From Psilocybe azurescens (lineage: Eukaryota; Basidiomycota; Agaricomycetes; Agaricales; Agrocybaceae), in assembly GCA_023853785.1 (NCBI GenBank), contig JAJIRX010000221.1, forward strand, positions 1 through 64,000: DNA of 64,000 nucleotides, given 5' to 3'. The position numbers were made by a program, and so were the translations under genes. The notes under the pieces were generated by a model. That model was not told where the DNA came from. It worked only from the letters and a program-made list of their open reading frames with translations, and made no database searches. Position 1 is the stretch's first letter, and each line of letters starts with the position of its first letter. Shown here piece after piece: positions 21,094 to 33,129 of this stretch.

Positions 21094-22393
21094 CCCAGTG
21101 TTTAGGACCAGGATTAGAGTTAAAGCGTGCCAAATAGGACACAGTATAAGCAATGTCAGGCCGGGTCATAGTCGCCAAGTACTGCAAAAACCAACTGCAT
21201 TGAGATATGGAACATTACGCATGTATTCCACCTCATCTCCATTTTGAGGGCCATCTGCTTTAGATAGCACAGTTCCAACTGCCATAGGTGTTTTGACTGG
21301 ATTAGAATCTGACATGTCATATGTGTCAAGCATATCAAGAATATACTGTCGCTGATGCAAAGTGATAGTTTTTGCATCAAAGTCTCTTTCCACAGCAACA
21401 CCAAGCAGGAACTGAGTAGGACCCAAATCACAGAGTGTAAAATGTGCAGCAAGTTGCTTTACAGCCTTATCAATAGCAGCATCAGATTTGGAGGCAAATG
21501 TAATGTCATCAATATAAATGGGCACAATGATCTTCACATCTCCATCTGAGTAGATGTAGATAGAGCGATCAGATTCAATGCGTCTGTAACCCATTTGTGT
21601 GAATGCATCATGTAACTTGATGTTCCATTGACATGCAGACTGCTTGAGACCATAGAGTGACTTTTTCAGCTTTAAAACAACATTAGGACCACCTTGGTGA
21701 AATCCATCAGGTTGCAGCAGGTAAATGTCCTCATCAAGGTCACCTTTAGTGAATACAGCTGTGATGTCTGCAGAACGCAATTTCAAGTCTCCAAAAGCTG
21801 CTAAAGCTACAGTCAACCGGAATGCGCTAGAACAGAATGTTGGAGCAAAGACCTCATGGTAGTCAATACCAGGACGCTGACTGAAGCCTTTGGCAACGAT
21901 ACGAGCCTTATAACGCTTTATTGTTCCATCTGCATTCCGTTTGATCTTAAAGACCCAACCAGACCCAATAGCCTTTTGACCAGGTGGGAGCTCAACTCGC
22001 TCCCATGTTAGATTATGCTGCAATAGATTGAATTCTGTAGTAGCAGCTTCTTCCCACATGTGTGCATCATTGCCTTTCATAGCCTGCTTGTATGTGCGAG
22101 GGTCAGCACCTGAAGCAAGACTTGCAAACTGCACTTCTTCAAATCCAGGATCATTAGGATCATCTGGTTCAGGTGGATGATCAACTTTCCATTATTCACC
22201 AGGTTGCTTAGTAGGACACGTGAGAGCGTCGTAGCAATGCAGGATCAACTGGAGCACGTTGGCGTTGACGACGTAGAGGATTAGGAGGTGGTGGAACAGC
22301 TTGTGGCTGTGGCAGTTCAGCTGGCTGTTCAGGATCTGCAATTGGTGCATCAGGCTCATCAATGTGCAATGGTGTTGTAAAGGCATCATCATC
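21094..22393 (-). pseudogene. copia-2 reverse transcriptase
   Basis: Ty1/copia RT (RVT_2) on the minus strand. Motifs: WVFKIKRNADGTIKRYKARIVAKGF, GIDYHEVFAPTF, RSADITAVFTKGDLDEDIYL, KSLYGLKQSACQWN, and the catalytic VPIYIDDITFASK (YIDD) near 21510, then LGPTQFLLGVAVERD, QRQYILDMLDTY and NPVKTPM. The frame is open from about 22134 to 21166. Upstream, to the copia-1 LTR at 22394, the integrase/RT linker is Pro/Asp-rich with a stop near 22193. The element's 5' half is absent. Confidence 0.9.
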
Positions 22394-22645
22394 TGTTAGA
22401 ATTGATATTTCAGACTCAGACTGATGGGATCACATGACAGACACCTATGGAGCTGCAGTACACCGCTTGAACTCCTTAGTTACTCACTTTGGACTTCAGG
22501 CAAGTAGATAGCATAGTTCAGTCTCAATACACTCAGTTACTCACTTCGGACTTCAGGCCCTCATTGCCACTCTGTCTGATACAGTGTGACCACAAAACTC
22601 GGACCACAGGTGTCTCGCACGTTTCCAAACTCGCCACCTTTAACA
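22394..22645 (+). repeat. copia-1 5' LTR (plus-strand element)
   Basis: 252 bp, followed at once by the GGTTATGGGCCC primer-binding site (22646-22657) and gag. Confidence 0.9.
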
Positions 22646-22657
22646 GGTTATGGGCCC
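22646..22657 (+). other. copia-1 primer-binding site (half-tRNA-iMet type)
   Basis: GGTTATGGGCCC, directly abutting the LTR; complement of the initiator tRNA anticodon arm. Second independent copy of the site at 11419-11430. Confidence 0.75.
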
Positions 22658-22850
22658 CGCGCACATTGCGCTTTAATCTCAATTTCAACCAAAAGTCTCA
22701 CCTTTTCATTTCCACACTCTTCATGTTTTTGCTCGCACAGGCTGCGCCCATGCTCGTACCGCCACCTCATCACGTCACAACATTCCGCACACGTTCCCGC
22801 ACGTCTCTGCTCACTACCACCATGTCACTTCACTCCCATCTCGCACAATC

Positions 22851-23405
22851 ATGTCTTCTTCATCCCTGCCCAATTTTGTGAAACTGAATGCTTCCAACTA
22901 CCCATCTTGGTGTGGTGAAATGCAAGCTTGGCTTTGTGCCCAGGGTGTTTGGTGCATTGTTTCTGGTCAATCCAAGGCCCCTAGGCAGTCCTCACCACCC
23001 AAGGACACTGAGGAGGCCTCACTCGACGCTTGGAACACCAAATCAGACAAGGCAGCTGGCTACATCTATCTGGCTGTTGAAGAGAATCAGAAGATTCATT
23101 TTGCCTCTATTTCGGACGATCCAGTCGCTATGTGGGCTGCTCTCGCTTCAGTACACCTCCAGAAGCGTCCTGGTGCACGCTTCAATGCCTATGACAACCT
23201 ATTCTCAATCAGAAAGCAAGAAGACGAATCTCTGCAGTCTCTGATGAACAGGGTGGACACTGCCATTCACAGAATTCAAGATCTTTGGCCTAAGGACTTT
23301 ACTCTCACCAATCTAGATGATGAGCTGGCAAGCATGACACTCATTAGGGGCGCTTCCAGACGAGTTCAGTGGCTTTGCTTCGTCTCTATTGCTCATGGAC
23401 AAGTT
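22851..23405 (+). pseudogene. copia-1 gag, N-terminal part
   Basis: Starts MSSSSLPNFVKLNASNYPSW, the same start as the minus-strand copy (ATG 11221). The helical gag-like region is open to a one-base insertion near 23347, after which it continues in another frame to the LINE insertion at 23406. The remainder of gag resumes at 25778. Confidence 0.85.
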
Positions 23406-25777
23406 TTTTGTGTTTTTTTTTTAAATCATCAATTTGTATACCGGTGCGTGAAAGCAGTCCGGTCACTAAGTACAAATGCCCGACCAGGTAACTACTAAGA
23501 AACTGTTCGCCGAAACTACTAAGAGTCCGTTGGAAACACTGAAGCCTATGATAAATGACCGTGCTGAACACATAACGGGGTAACTACTGTGGGGATATAA
23601 TGCCAACCTCGATGCAGAACAGGAAACAAAGAAGAGAACCTATCTACAAAGAACAACCTCGCGGAATATAGGATAGGAGTGACCCTATCCTTAGGAAGCC
23701 TGGGGTGGAGCGGATGCAACACCAGCAGGGGATAACTAACAAGGGCGGGGGGGCGCCCAAGTCCAGCAGCCAAGACTAGCGGTACCAGCTCTGCCTGGTT
23801 CCCACATACTCAACGCCATTTGTAACGTGGCCCAGGTCCTCGGTGAAGGTAGTGAGTCGAACACCAAAGCAAGTGGCGAACAAGCCCCGCCAAAACAGCC
23901 TACCCCAGATCAGCCAAACAACCATGAGCCAAGCGGATAATTGGCCCATGCCAATCAAGACCGCCGAACGAAGACTCCCCCCACAATGCCCAACGTCAGT
24001 TGTCAACCGATGCCTGCAGTGGGAGCCGAGCAGAAGGTGAACACTTTCGGGTTCATCTCCAAAAATGAGTGAAGGTAGCACAACGTGGTTGGCTGCCTAA
24101 GCTTCGCATGCCTTGGGAGGACGGTATGTCTTCTTGCAAGTGAGGATATGTGTGCGGGTTTCCCAAGGACACCCGCACAGGCACGATGTATGACCATTGT
24201 TGAGATTGAACCGGGAATAATAAGACCCGATGGGCGCATGATTCAGAATACACCTACACATGCGTGCGTAGAGCTGTGGGGAGCTCATGTTCGCAAAGTG
24301 AACCCAGGGGTTATCTTTGCCCCCAGGCTGAGCAACCGCCCCGTCGACGGTCTTGAGGTGGAGAAAGTTCCTACCTCGATATTCGGGGTCCTGGAATAGG
24401 ACATCCCAGGAAGCGCCCGCGAGAGGGCAGCCTGCATGCGCAGGCTATCGAAAGATGTAGCTGGGCGTGGGCCCAGTGCGACTTTGAGTTCAGTTGCGTA
24501 CTCGTGTGCTTTATAATGCAGTTCCCACTGCAGACGCTGAGGGGACGTACACAAAGGTGATTGACTGGCCATCCTTGCAGGTGAACCAAGTCTGAAGAGC
24601 CTCACAGACAGCCACAGAGTGGCCCTGTCCGGAGTGGATAGAGGGATCGACAGCTCGACGGGCAGAAGCCATCGAGTCTGTGAATATGAAAATGTCCATG
24701 CAATCGTCACGTGAAGTCGCATTGACAATTGCAGAACGGATGGCATATAGCTCCGCATCAGGGGTGGTGACTTTGCCTGTGACATGCCGAGCGCGCCAGT
24801 GCTCTGCTCCGCCGCTGAACAGGATGGAGGCCGCAATGGCTTGATACCGTCCTGAGAGGGGCACACTAGCGTCTGTCCCTCCATAGTAAGTCCCGGTGTT
24901 CTCCGAAATCTTGTCCCGGAGCTTGTCGAGGGTGTTTGGTGCGCTGCTTTAATTCCTTGTTGACGTTGCCGTGAGGAATCTTGCAGTCATCAAAATGGAC
25001 TTGGTCCGCAAAGCGGTCCATAAGTTGAACACCCGGTCGTGAGAGCGGGTTCATCGGGAGTAGAGTCTCCGTCAGGGCAAGAACATTAGTGTTGGACTCA
25101 AAAGAGTCCCACTAGTGCGGAAGATCTCCGGTTCAGACATAGTCTGGATCGAGAGAGAGGGATGCGGCGCGATAGTGCCGCAATTGAAGCGAGAGAGGAA
25201 GGCTCTCACAGGGTGTGTTGGGGTCAGGGTAGCAAACCAATAATCGGCTCGCTCAGATAGACGACGAAGAAGGAGATTGATGGGGGGGAGGCCTGCTAGG
25301 GCCTCCACTCAACCAGTTGGAGAAGTGCGAATGCACCAGTAATCCACAATGCAGCGGAACACTGCATTACAGAGAGATGATGGAGGGCACCTTTGCAACG
25401 GGCAGCTGCAAAGTACCAGAGACGAAAGCCGTACGTAACTATGGGGAGTACGTAGGCGCAATAGAGGACGCGCTTCTGGACAGGGCGCAGACCTCGAGTG
25501 GAGCTACCAAGCATCTTCATCGCCTTGACGGTCGACAGAGCTTTAGTAGAGTAGTATCGGACATGCTCAGTAAAAGTGAGCTTGCGATCAAAGTAGAAAC
25601 CCAAGTACCGCCAGTACAGCTTGGGTTTGAGAGGGGTTAGCGCCAGTATACGGAGCATAGCCCAAATTGACAGGGGGATTGTCTTTAGAGTGCGACCGGT
25701 CGAAGTGGAATACTTCAGACTTGTCGTGCTCCAGTGCGAGTCCAAATTTCTTGAACAATTTGAATATGACACCATAA
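23406..25777 (-). mobile_element. LINE copy B (5'-truncated, up to 15-bp TSD)
   Basis: 2372-bp LINE in minus orientation with a poly-T start (poly-A tail) at 23406-23421, inserted into copia-1 gag. Flanks share GCTCATGGACAAGTT (23391-23405 and 25778-25792). It contains the 3' tail, Cys/His knuckle, RNase H and the C-terminal RT up to just downstream of YVDD. All ORFs are broken. Same 3' end as copies C and E. Confidence 0.9.
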
Positions 25778-26617
25778 GCTCATGGACAAGTTGGAGAAGG
25801 CTACCATTCAACAGGCCTTTGTCACAGAGGAGTCCCAATGTCGCCATCGCGCTTCTGCTGCTCCCAGCGTTGCCTCTGCGCTTGCAGCATCGTCATCTCG
25901 CACTCCTGTGCCCCCTACGCTTCTCTGCATGTTTTGCGGCATGAACAACCACATGCAAGCTGAATGCAGCCGATATCTCGACTCACAAGAGAAAGTGAAG
26001 GAAAGCGTCCGCACTGGGTACAAGAACAGAGGTCAGAAGGCCAGGAAAGCGCAGGAGACCACTGAGAAGGATCCCAAGCCAGAATTCGCTGGAAATGCAA
26101 GTGCACTGTCTACATCTGCTTCAAACACCTCCCACAGCGATGCTAACTTTGATTGGCTTGCAGACACAGGTGCCACTAGTCATATGACACCACATCAGCG
26201 CATCAATACACAATTACATGCCCTACATCGTCCCAGTCAAGTTAGCAGACAACACCATTGTCTATTCAGCTGGTTTTGGGAGTGTGATGATCAATCCGAT
26301 GCTAGAGGGTCAGGAAACGCGTTCTGTAAAGCTTACACGAAGTTTTGCATGTTCCCCTACCGCGCAACAATCTATTGGCTTGTTTATACCTTACCAAACA
26401 CAAAGGCATCCGCATGGAAGTGAATGAGACCACCATGTTCTTTAAACGCGATGGCACAATGCTCTTCACAGCTACAGTCACCTTGCAAAATTGTGGGATT
26501 CTAGATGCATCCACTGAGCCAATTTCTGAATGTGCAAGTGCAGCTTCAACTCTCCCAATGGACATCAATCTTTGGCATCGTCGCTGTGCACACCACAGTC
26601 ATGCTACGATCAAGCAA
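25778..26617 (+). pseudogene. copia-1 gag C-terminus, protease and pre-integrase
   Basis: Continuation of copia-1 after LINE B: MDKLEKATIQQAFVTEES, CCHC knuckle CMFCGMNNHMQAEC near 25930, protease WLADTGATSHM near 26155, then, after frame breaks near 26200 and 26430, the pre-integrase zinc motif LWHRRCAHHSHATIKQ. The next LINE (copy C) begins inside this motif at 26618. The rest of integrase, RT and RNase H is absent from this side. Confidence 0.85.
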
Positions 26618-29600
26618 TTTTTTTTTTTTTTTTTTTTAAATCAATTTGTATACCGGTGCGCTGAAAGTCCGGTCGCTAAGTACAAATGCCCGACCAGGTA
26701 ACTACTAAGAAACTGTTCGCCGAAACAACTAAGAGTCCGTTGGAAACACTGAAGCCTACGATAAATGACCGTGCTGAACACATAACGGGGTAGCTACTGT
26801 GGGGATATAACGCCAACCTCGATGCAAAATAGGAAGCAAAGAAATGAACCTATCTACAAAGAACAACCTTGTGGGATATAGACTAGGAGTAACCCTAGCC
26901 TTAGGAAGCCTGGGGTGGAGCCGGAAGCAACACCAGCAGGAGATAACTGACAAGGGCGTGGGGAGCCCAAGTCCAGCAGCCAAGACTAGCAGTACCAGCT
27001 CTGCCTGGTTCCCACATACTCAACGCCGTTTGTAATGTGGCCCAGGTCCTGGGTGAAGGTAGTGAGTCGAACACCAAAGCAAGTGGCAAACAAGCCCCGC
27101 CCGAAACGGCCTACCCCAGATCAGCCAAACAACCACAAGCCAAGCGGATAATTGGCCCATGCCAATCAAGACCGCCAAGCGAGGACCCCCACACAATGCC
27201 CAACGTCAGTTGAGTCAGCCGACACCAGTGGGAATCAAACGGAAGGCGAACACTTTCGGGTTCATCTCCAAAAATGAGTGAAGGTAGCACAACGTGGTTG
27301 GCTGCCTAAGCTCGCATGCCTTGGGAGGACGATAAGTCTTCTTGCAAGTGAGGATATGTGTGCGGGTTTCCCAAGGACACCCACACAGGCACGATGTATG
27401 ACCATCGTTGAGATTGAACCGGGAATAGTAAGACCCGATGGGTGCATGATTCAGAATACACCTACACATGCATGCATAGAGCTGCGGAGAGCTCATGTTC
27501 GCAAAGTGAACCCAGGGGTTATCTTTGCCCCCAGGCTGAGCAACCGCCCGTCGACAGTCTTGAAGTGGAGAAAGTTCCTACCTTGATATTCGGGGTCCTG
27601 GAATATGACATTCCAAGAAGCGCCCGCGAGAGGGCAGCCTGCATGCGCAGGCTATCAAAAGATGTAGCTGGGGCGTGGGCCCAGTGCGACTTTGAGTTTG
27701 GTTGCGTACTCGTGTGCTTTATAATGCAGGTCCCACTGCAGAGCGAGGGGACATACACAAAGGTGATTGACTGGCCATCCTTGCAGGTGAACCAAGTCTG
27801 AAGAGCCTCACAGACAGCCACAGAGTGGCCCTGTCTGGAGTGGATGGAGGGATCGACAGCTCGACGGGCGGACGCCATCGAGTCTGTGAATATGAAAATG
27901 TCCGTGCAATCGTCACGCGAAGTCGCATTGACAATTGCAGAGCGGATGGCATATAGCTCCGCATCAGGGGCGGTGACTTTGCCTGTGACATGCCGAGCGC
28001 GCCAGCGCTCAGCCCGCCGCTGAACAGGATGGAGGCCGCAATGGCTTGATACCATCCTGAGAGGGGCAGACTTGCATCTGTCCCTGCATAATAGGTCCCA
28101 ATGTTCTCCGAGATCTTGTCTCGAAGCTTCTCAAGGTGTTTGGTGCGCTGCTTTAATTCCTTGTCGGCGTCGCCACGAGAAATCTTGCAGTTATCAAAAT
28201 GGACTTGGTCCGCAAAGGTCCATAAGTCGAACCCCGGTCGTGAAAGCGGGTTCATCGGGAGTAGGGTCTCCGTCAGAGCAAGAACATTAGTGTCGGACTC
28301 GAAAGAGTCCCACTAATGTGGAAGATTTCCGGTTCAGACATAGTCTGAATCGAAGGGAGGGATGCAGTGCAATAGTGCCGCAGTTGAAGCTGAGAGAGGA
28401 AGGCTCTCACAGGATGTGTCGGGGTCAGGGTGGCAAACTGATAATCGGCTCAGACAGACGACGAAGAAGGAGATTGATGGGGGAGGCCGCAAGGGCCTCC
28501 ACCTAGTCGGAGTAGTGCGAACGCACCAGTAATCCACAATGCAGCGGAACACTGCATTACAGAGAGATGATGGAGGGCACCTTTGCAGTGGGCAGCTGCA
28601 AAGTACCAAAAACAGCCGTCGTAACTATAGGAAGTCGCAGGCACGATAGAGGACGTGCTTCTGGACAGGGCGCAGACCTCAAGTAGAGCTACCAAGCATC
28701 TTCATCGCCTTGACGGTCGACAGAGCTTTAGTAGAGTAGTATCGGACATGCTCAGTAAAAGTGAGCTTGCGGTCGAAATAGAAGCCCAAGTACTGCCAGT
28801 ACAGCTTGGGTTTGAGAGGGGTTGCGCCGGTATACGGAGCATAGCCCAAATTGACAGGGGATTGTCTTTAGAGTGCGACCGGTCGAAGTGGAATACTTCA
28901 GACTTGTCGTGCTCCAGTGCAGTCCAAATTTCTTGAACAATTTGAATATGACACCATAAGCCTGTTTAAGGGCTGCACAGTTATCGAGAAGGGATTTTGA
29001 TTGTACCACAAGGGTACCATCATCGATATATGAGAGCAAGAAGCACCTATGGGTGAGTGGATCCAGCTCGAAAAGCCTCATAATGAGGGTAAGGTAGAGA
29101 GCAGAGAGGACCGGGGACAGGGCTCCGCCCTGTCCCACTCCTACATCTGCCTGGCGGAGGTCAGAGATGAAGTCACCCCACACGTACTGCGTGAGAGCGA
29201 CATTGTCGCTAAACCCTAACCTCCGGAGGATAGCTATGAGAACCTCATGGTTGAGTGACGGGAAGAACCGAGTGACATCAAAGGCAATGACGCTAGTCTT
29301 AAGTCCTTTGGCCCACCCAGCATGCACCATATGCGTCAGGATAAGGCCGGCATCCTCGGTGGATCGTTGACGGATCCCTCCAATTTGATTTGGGTGGAAG
29401 ACGTCTGAGGCAACGCCGTCGAACTGAATGCGATTGGAAAGCATTTTCTCAATCAATTTACCAACGGTATTCAGGAGCACAATGGGCCTGAATGCCTTTG
29501 GAGCAGAGTAGGAGGGCTTGTTCGGTTTCGGAATGATAACCGACATGGACTCCTTGAAGTGCTAGGCCAGTGCCCAACCCGAAGGCAGGCATTGGCAAGC

Positions 29601-29660
29601 GTGAGCAAGACGGTGAAGATATGGGTGGGCCCCCACATCAACATCTTAAGATGAGACCAC
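26618..29660 (-). mobile_element. LINE copy C (5'-truncated, poly-A tail)
   Basis: 3.04-kb LINE in minus orientation with a 20-T run (poly-A tail) at 26618-26637, inserted into the copia-1 pre-integrase region. It reaches from the 3' tail through knuckle, RNase H and RT (SVIIPKPNKPSY, VIAFDVTRFFPS, SYIDDGTLVVQS near 29020) to WSHLKMLMWGPTH. The right edge at 29660 does not return to copia sequence, so the expected target duplication is missing and a deletion or rearrangement is likely. Confidence 0.85.
28752..29546 (-). pseudogene. LINE copy C reverse transcriptase
   Basis: The longest uninterrupted RT frame of the LINE family here (264 residues): SVIIPKPNKPSYSAPKAF, FRPIVLLNTVGKLIEKML, HPNQIGGIRQRSTEDAGL, VIAFDVTRFFPSLNHEVL, GQGGALSPVLSALYLTL and SYIDDGTLVVQSKSLLDN. 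The catalytic box is YIDD instead of the YVDD of copies A and D. The segment between motifs A and B is about 10 residues shorter than in copy A, and the frame is lost at the thumb. Confidence 0.85.
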
Positions 29661-29975
29661 CTGTCCGCCACCCCTTTTTTAAAATTTTATTTTTCACTTT
29701 TTTCTTTTGTTCTCTCATTTTCTTTTACATCTATGTGTTTGTTTGTTCATTTAACCCAAGTATATACCCTCCTGCCCATCTTTTTACTCTGTTATATTTT
29801 TTATTTTTATTTTATTTTGTTACAATGGACTTTGCATGTAGATAATAATGTAGTATATAGTTATTAATATATTATATTGCACTTATGAATTTACACTAAG
29901 ATTGATAGATTGAAATATTCTAGTTGGAATCCAATGATACAGGGTAGATTATATAAGCAGTGTACAGTAGGTGTA
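29661..29975. other. AT-rich spacer with partial E-element arm
   Basis: No gene. Poly-T-rich stretch, then 29845-29940 resembles a diverged piece of the E-element arm (GTAGTATATAGTTATTAATATATTATATT ... AGTTGGAATCCAATG) found at 31900-32030 and 32940-33040. Just before the Tc1 element, GATTATATAAGCAGTGTA is repeated on its other side at 31582. Confidence 0.5.
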
Positions 29976-31570
29976 CAGTAGCTCAAAAACCGTCCCAATG
30001 TTTGGCACTTTCTCACTAATTGTTTAATAACTTGTGAAATAAATTATGTAAAAGTCTGAAAATATTATATGTTATAGTTTAACATGTGACTAACATATTT
30101 CTCACCAAGGTCACATGATTTTAACAAAAACTGATTAAGTAATGGAATTTACAAAATAATAAAACATTGGGACAGTTTTTGACCCTATAAAATAATAGCT
30201 TTACATGCTTGTAGAAAGCCAAATTGCTTTGTATAAATTGTGAGAAAATTAAACAAGGTCATGTGACACTATTTGTACACATTTGCAATGTTGAATTCAA
30301 GTTCAACCATCTTTCTCTTTAACCACCACATCATGAAGCCTGCAACACCTTCTCAGTACAATTCTGTCCTCAATCTTCTTGAAGAGGGCTATTCTCTTCA
30401 TCAAATAGAGTCTAAAACTGGTTTGGGAAAGTCTACTGTTGGAAGAATCAAGAGGGAAGTGGATGCCAACAAAGAAAACCCTCAAAACAACAAAGGTGGA
30501 CGTCCCTCCAAGCTTACTCCCAAGGGTAAACAGGTCCTTTTCGTCAAATCAAAACAGGAAAGCTGGACAATGCTGTCCAGGCAACACACTTCATCAATGA
30601 TGCTATTCCCTCTCCTGTTTGTGCCCAAACAGTCAGAAATGCCCTCAAAGAAAACAACTTCCGCTCTGTTGTTAAATCAAAACGGCCCCTCCTCAAGGCT
30701 ATCCACCGTCAAAAACGCCTAAAATTTGCCCAGAATCATGTTGGCTGGACTGTGGAGGATTGGAAAAGAGTACTCTGGTCAGATGAAACAAAAATCAACA
30801 GGATTGGCTCAGATGGAAGGGTCTATACATGGAAACCCAAGGGTGAAGCAATCTCAGATAGAACAACATCACCAACTGTCAAGCATGGAGGGGTAACAAT
30901 CTCATGGTATGGGGTTGTATGGGGTGGAATGGTGTTGGAACACTCACTGAGGTTGAGGGGAAGATGAATGCAGACCAATACTGTGAAATTTTGGAGCATG
31001 GGGTGGATGAAAGCTTTGACAACTTGGAGATGGCAGAGGGGAAAAGGATTTTTCAGCAGGATAATGACCCCAAACACACCTCCAAAAAAGGTCAAGAATG
31101 GTTTTGGCCAATGATGTTGAAGTTATGGAGTGGCCACCCCAATCCCTGATCTCAACCCCATTGAACACCTTTGGGTTTACCTCAAAAGGCAAATGAACAC
31201 CTACGAGACACCACCCAAAGGAGCATTTGAATTGTGGGAGAGATTGGCAAAGGAATGGACTGAAATACCTTCAGAAACATGCCAAAGGCTTATAGAAAGC
31301 ATGCCAAGGAGAATGGAGGCTGTTATCAAGGCAAAGGAGGCCATACTAAGTACTAGATAGAGAGTCAAAAACTGTCCCAATGTTTTATTATTTTGTAAAT
31401 TCCATTACTTAATCAGTTTTGTTAAAATCATGTGACCTTGGTGAGAAATATGTTAGTCACATGTTAAACTATAACATATAATATTTTCAGACTTTTACAT
31501 AATTTATTTCCCAAGTTATTAAACAATTAGTGAGAAAGTGCCAAACATTGGGACAGTTTTTGAGCTACTG
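29976..31570 (+). mobile_element. Tc1/mariner element copy 1 (complete ends, TA duplication)
   Basis: 1595 bp between TA dinucleotides (29974-29975 and 31571-31572). Ends are long inverted repeats of about 200 bp starting CAGTAGCTCAAAAACCGTCC. Each inverted repeat carries the motif (AAAACTGTCCCAATGTTT) at its outer edge and again, inverted, at its inner edge near 30165 and 31380. The transposase gene lies between. A second copy lies inverted at 42164-43743. Confidence 0.9.
30333..31360 (+). pseudogene. Tc1-type DD34E transposase (frame-broken)
   Basis: Starts MKPATPSQYNSVLNLLEEGY and has an N-terminal HTH (SLHQIESKTGLGKSTVGRIK). Catalytic core: LWSDETKINRIGSDGRVY (first Asp), QQDNDPKHTSKK (second Asp) and DLNPIEHLWVYLKRQ (Glu). 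Taken across the break near 31110, 34 residues separate the second Asp from Glu, i.e. DD34E as in Tc1. The frame is broken near 30540, 30880-30900 and 31110. Normal length would be about 340 residues. The copy at 42380-43401 has different breaks, so both lost function separately or contain base-call errors. Confidence 0.85.
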
Positions 31571-31860
31571 TATGATATAAGGATTATATAAGCAGTGTAT
31601 AGTAGATGTATGATAGTAGTGGTAACTGTGTAAATCTATTTTTATATTCAGCCTAAAGGTGTGGGAAATTGTGTTTACTCAGCTTCAAGCCATGGGAATT
31701 CCACTTTATTACTGTATTGGCTATAAATAACTCTATTCCCCTTCATTCCCTTCATTCCCTCTTCAATCCCCTCTATTCCCTCTATTCCCTCTATTCCCTT
31801 CACTCCTTTCTCAATCCCTCCAGTCCTAGGGAATATGTGGGGGAGTGAGAAGTACGCTCT
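31571..31860. other. AT-rich spacer with TTCCCTCTA-type microsatellite
   Basis: No gene. Around 31735-31810 a tandem run of TTCCCTCTA / TTCCCTTCA units. Otherwise AT-rich. Confidence 0.5.
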
Positions 31861-32233
31861 TTTTTCTGTTCTTTCTTTCTTTCTTTCTTTTTGTTTCTTT
31901 TTATTATGTTTTTACTTTTTACCTATATATAATCATGTAGTATATAGTTTTAATATATTATATTACATTGTCACATAATTTAAGCTAAGATTAAAGTATT
32001 CCAGTTGGAATCCAATTGGATTCCATTCCATGTGAATTTAAAGTTGGACTTAGTGAAATTCACAAAGTCCTCTATTGAATGAAATAAGCTGGAATGAACT
32101 TGGATTCCAGTTGGAATGGGCTCATTCCATGATTCCCAACCATTCCACTTGAAACCATTAAATGGAATCAAATTGGAATTGGTCCGGATTCCATGGATTC
32201 CATTTGGAATAGGTGGGGCATGGTAAAGTACTG
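31860..32233 (-). repeat. E-element arm (partial copy E1)
   Basis: Inverted counterpart of the left arm of element E2 (32700-33050): TCTTTCTTTC-rich tract, TAGTATATAGTTTTAATATATT, then many GGAATCC / GGATTCC / TGGAATGG words, ending GGTAAAGTACTG. The right terminus matches the E2 terminus CAGTACTTTAC. Only one arm is recognisable. Confidence 0.6.
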
Positions 32234-32514
32234 TAGATCTATAATATTTAATTCACATCACTTTTACTAAACATCCTATAGGCCACTTTATAAAATTGAG
32301 CATCAGATGGTACAATAATGATCTTGAATTGTACCAGGACAACAGTGCCAGAGGCTCTATATCAACCATAATATCTCAAAGCCCATGTATATCTGCTTCT
32401 AGCTTTTGTCACTCAGAACCAACAGCTTCACAAGCTGATCATGAATTTTGTTTAATAATTCACTAAAACTATTGGCTTCAAAACCACTGTTGACTGGTCC
32501 ACTCACTAAACTAC
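32234..32514. other. intergenic, nothing recognised
   Basis: AT-rich, no open frame of interest and no match to other repeats in this window that I can see. Confidence 0.4.
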
Positions 32515-32699
32515 AATTTAATATAAAAATCCAAAATCCAAACCCAAACCAGAAAGAAGTGGTCTAGACTAGATAAAACAACTATCGAGGACTGGCTTGG
32601 CCACTAGGTTATAAAGGGATATATGGTCTGAGAAGTGTAGAATTGTCTGAAAGAGAATAAATAGATAAAGGGTATAAAAATGCCTTTGAGGGTTTACTG
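32515..32699 (-). repeat. R repeat copy 3, left part
   Basis: Decayed, AT-biased version of 7470-7675 (AACCAGAAAGAAGTGGTCTAG, GGCTTGGCCACTAGG, AAAATGCCTTTGAGGGTTTACTG). Continues at 34870 on the other side of element E2. Confidence 0.7.
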
Positions 32700-33129
32700 C
32701 AGTACTTTACTGTCCCCACCCATTCCAAATGGAATCCATGGAATCCAACTTGATTCCATGATTCCAGTTGGAATCCAGACCAATTCCAATTTGATTCCAT
32801 TTAATGGTTTCAAGTGGAATGGCTGGGAATCATGGAATGAGCCCATTCCAACTGGAATCCAAGTTCATTCCAGCTTATTTCATTCAATAAGACTTTGTGA
32901 ATTTCACTAAGTCCAACTTTAAATTCACATGGAATGGAATGGAATGGAATCCAATTGGATTCCAACTGGAATACTTTAATCTTAGCTTAAATTTATGTGA
33001 CAATGTAATATAATATATTAAAAACTATATACTACATGATTATATACAGGTAAAAAAAAGAAAAACATAATAAAAAAGAAAAACATAATAAAAAGAAACA
33101 AAAAAGAAACAAAAGAAAGAACAGAAAAA

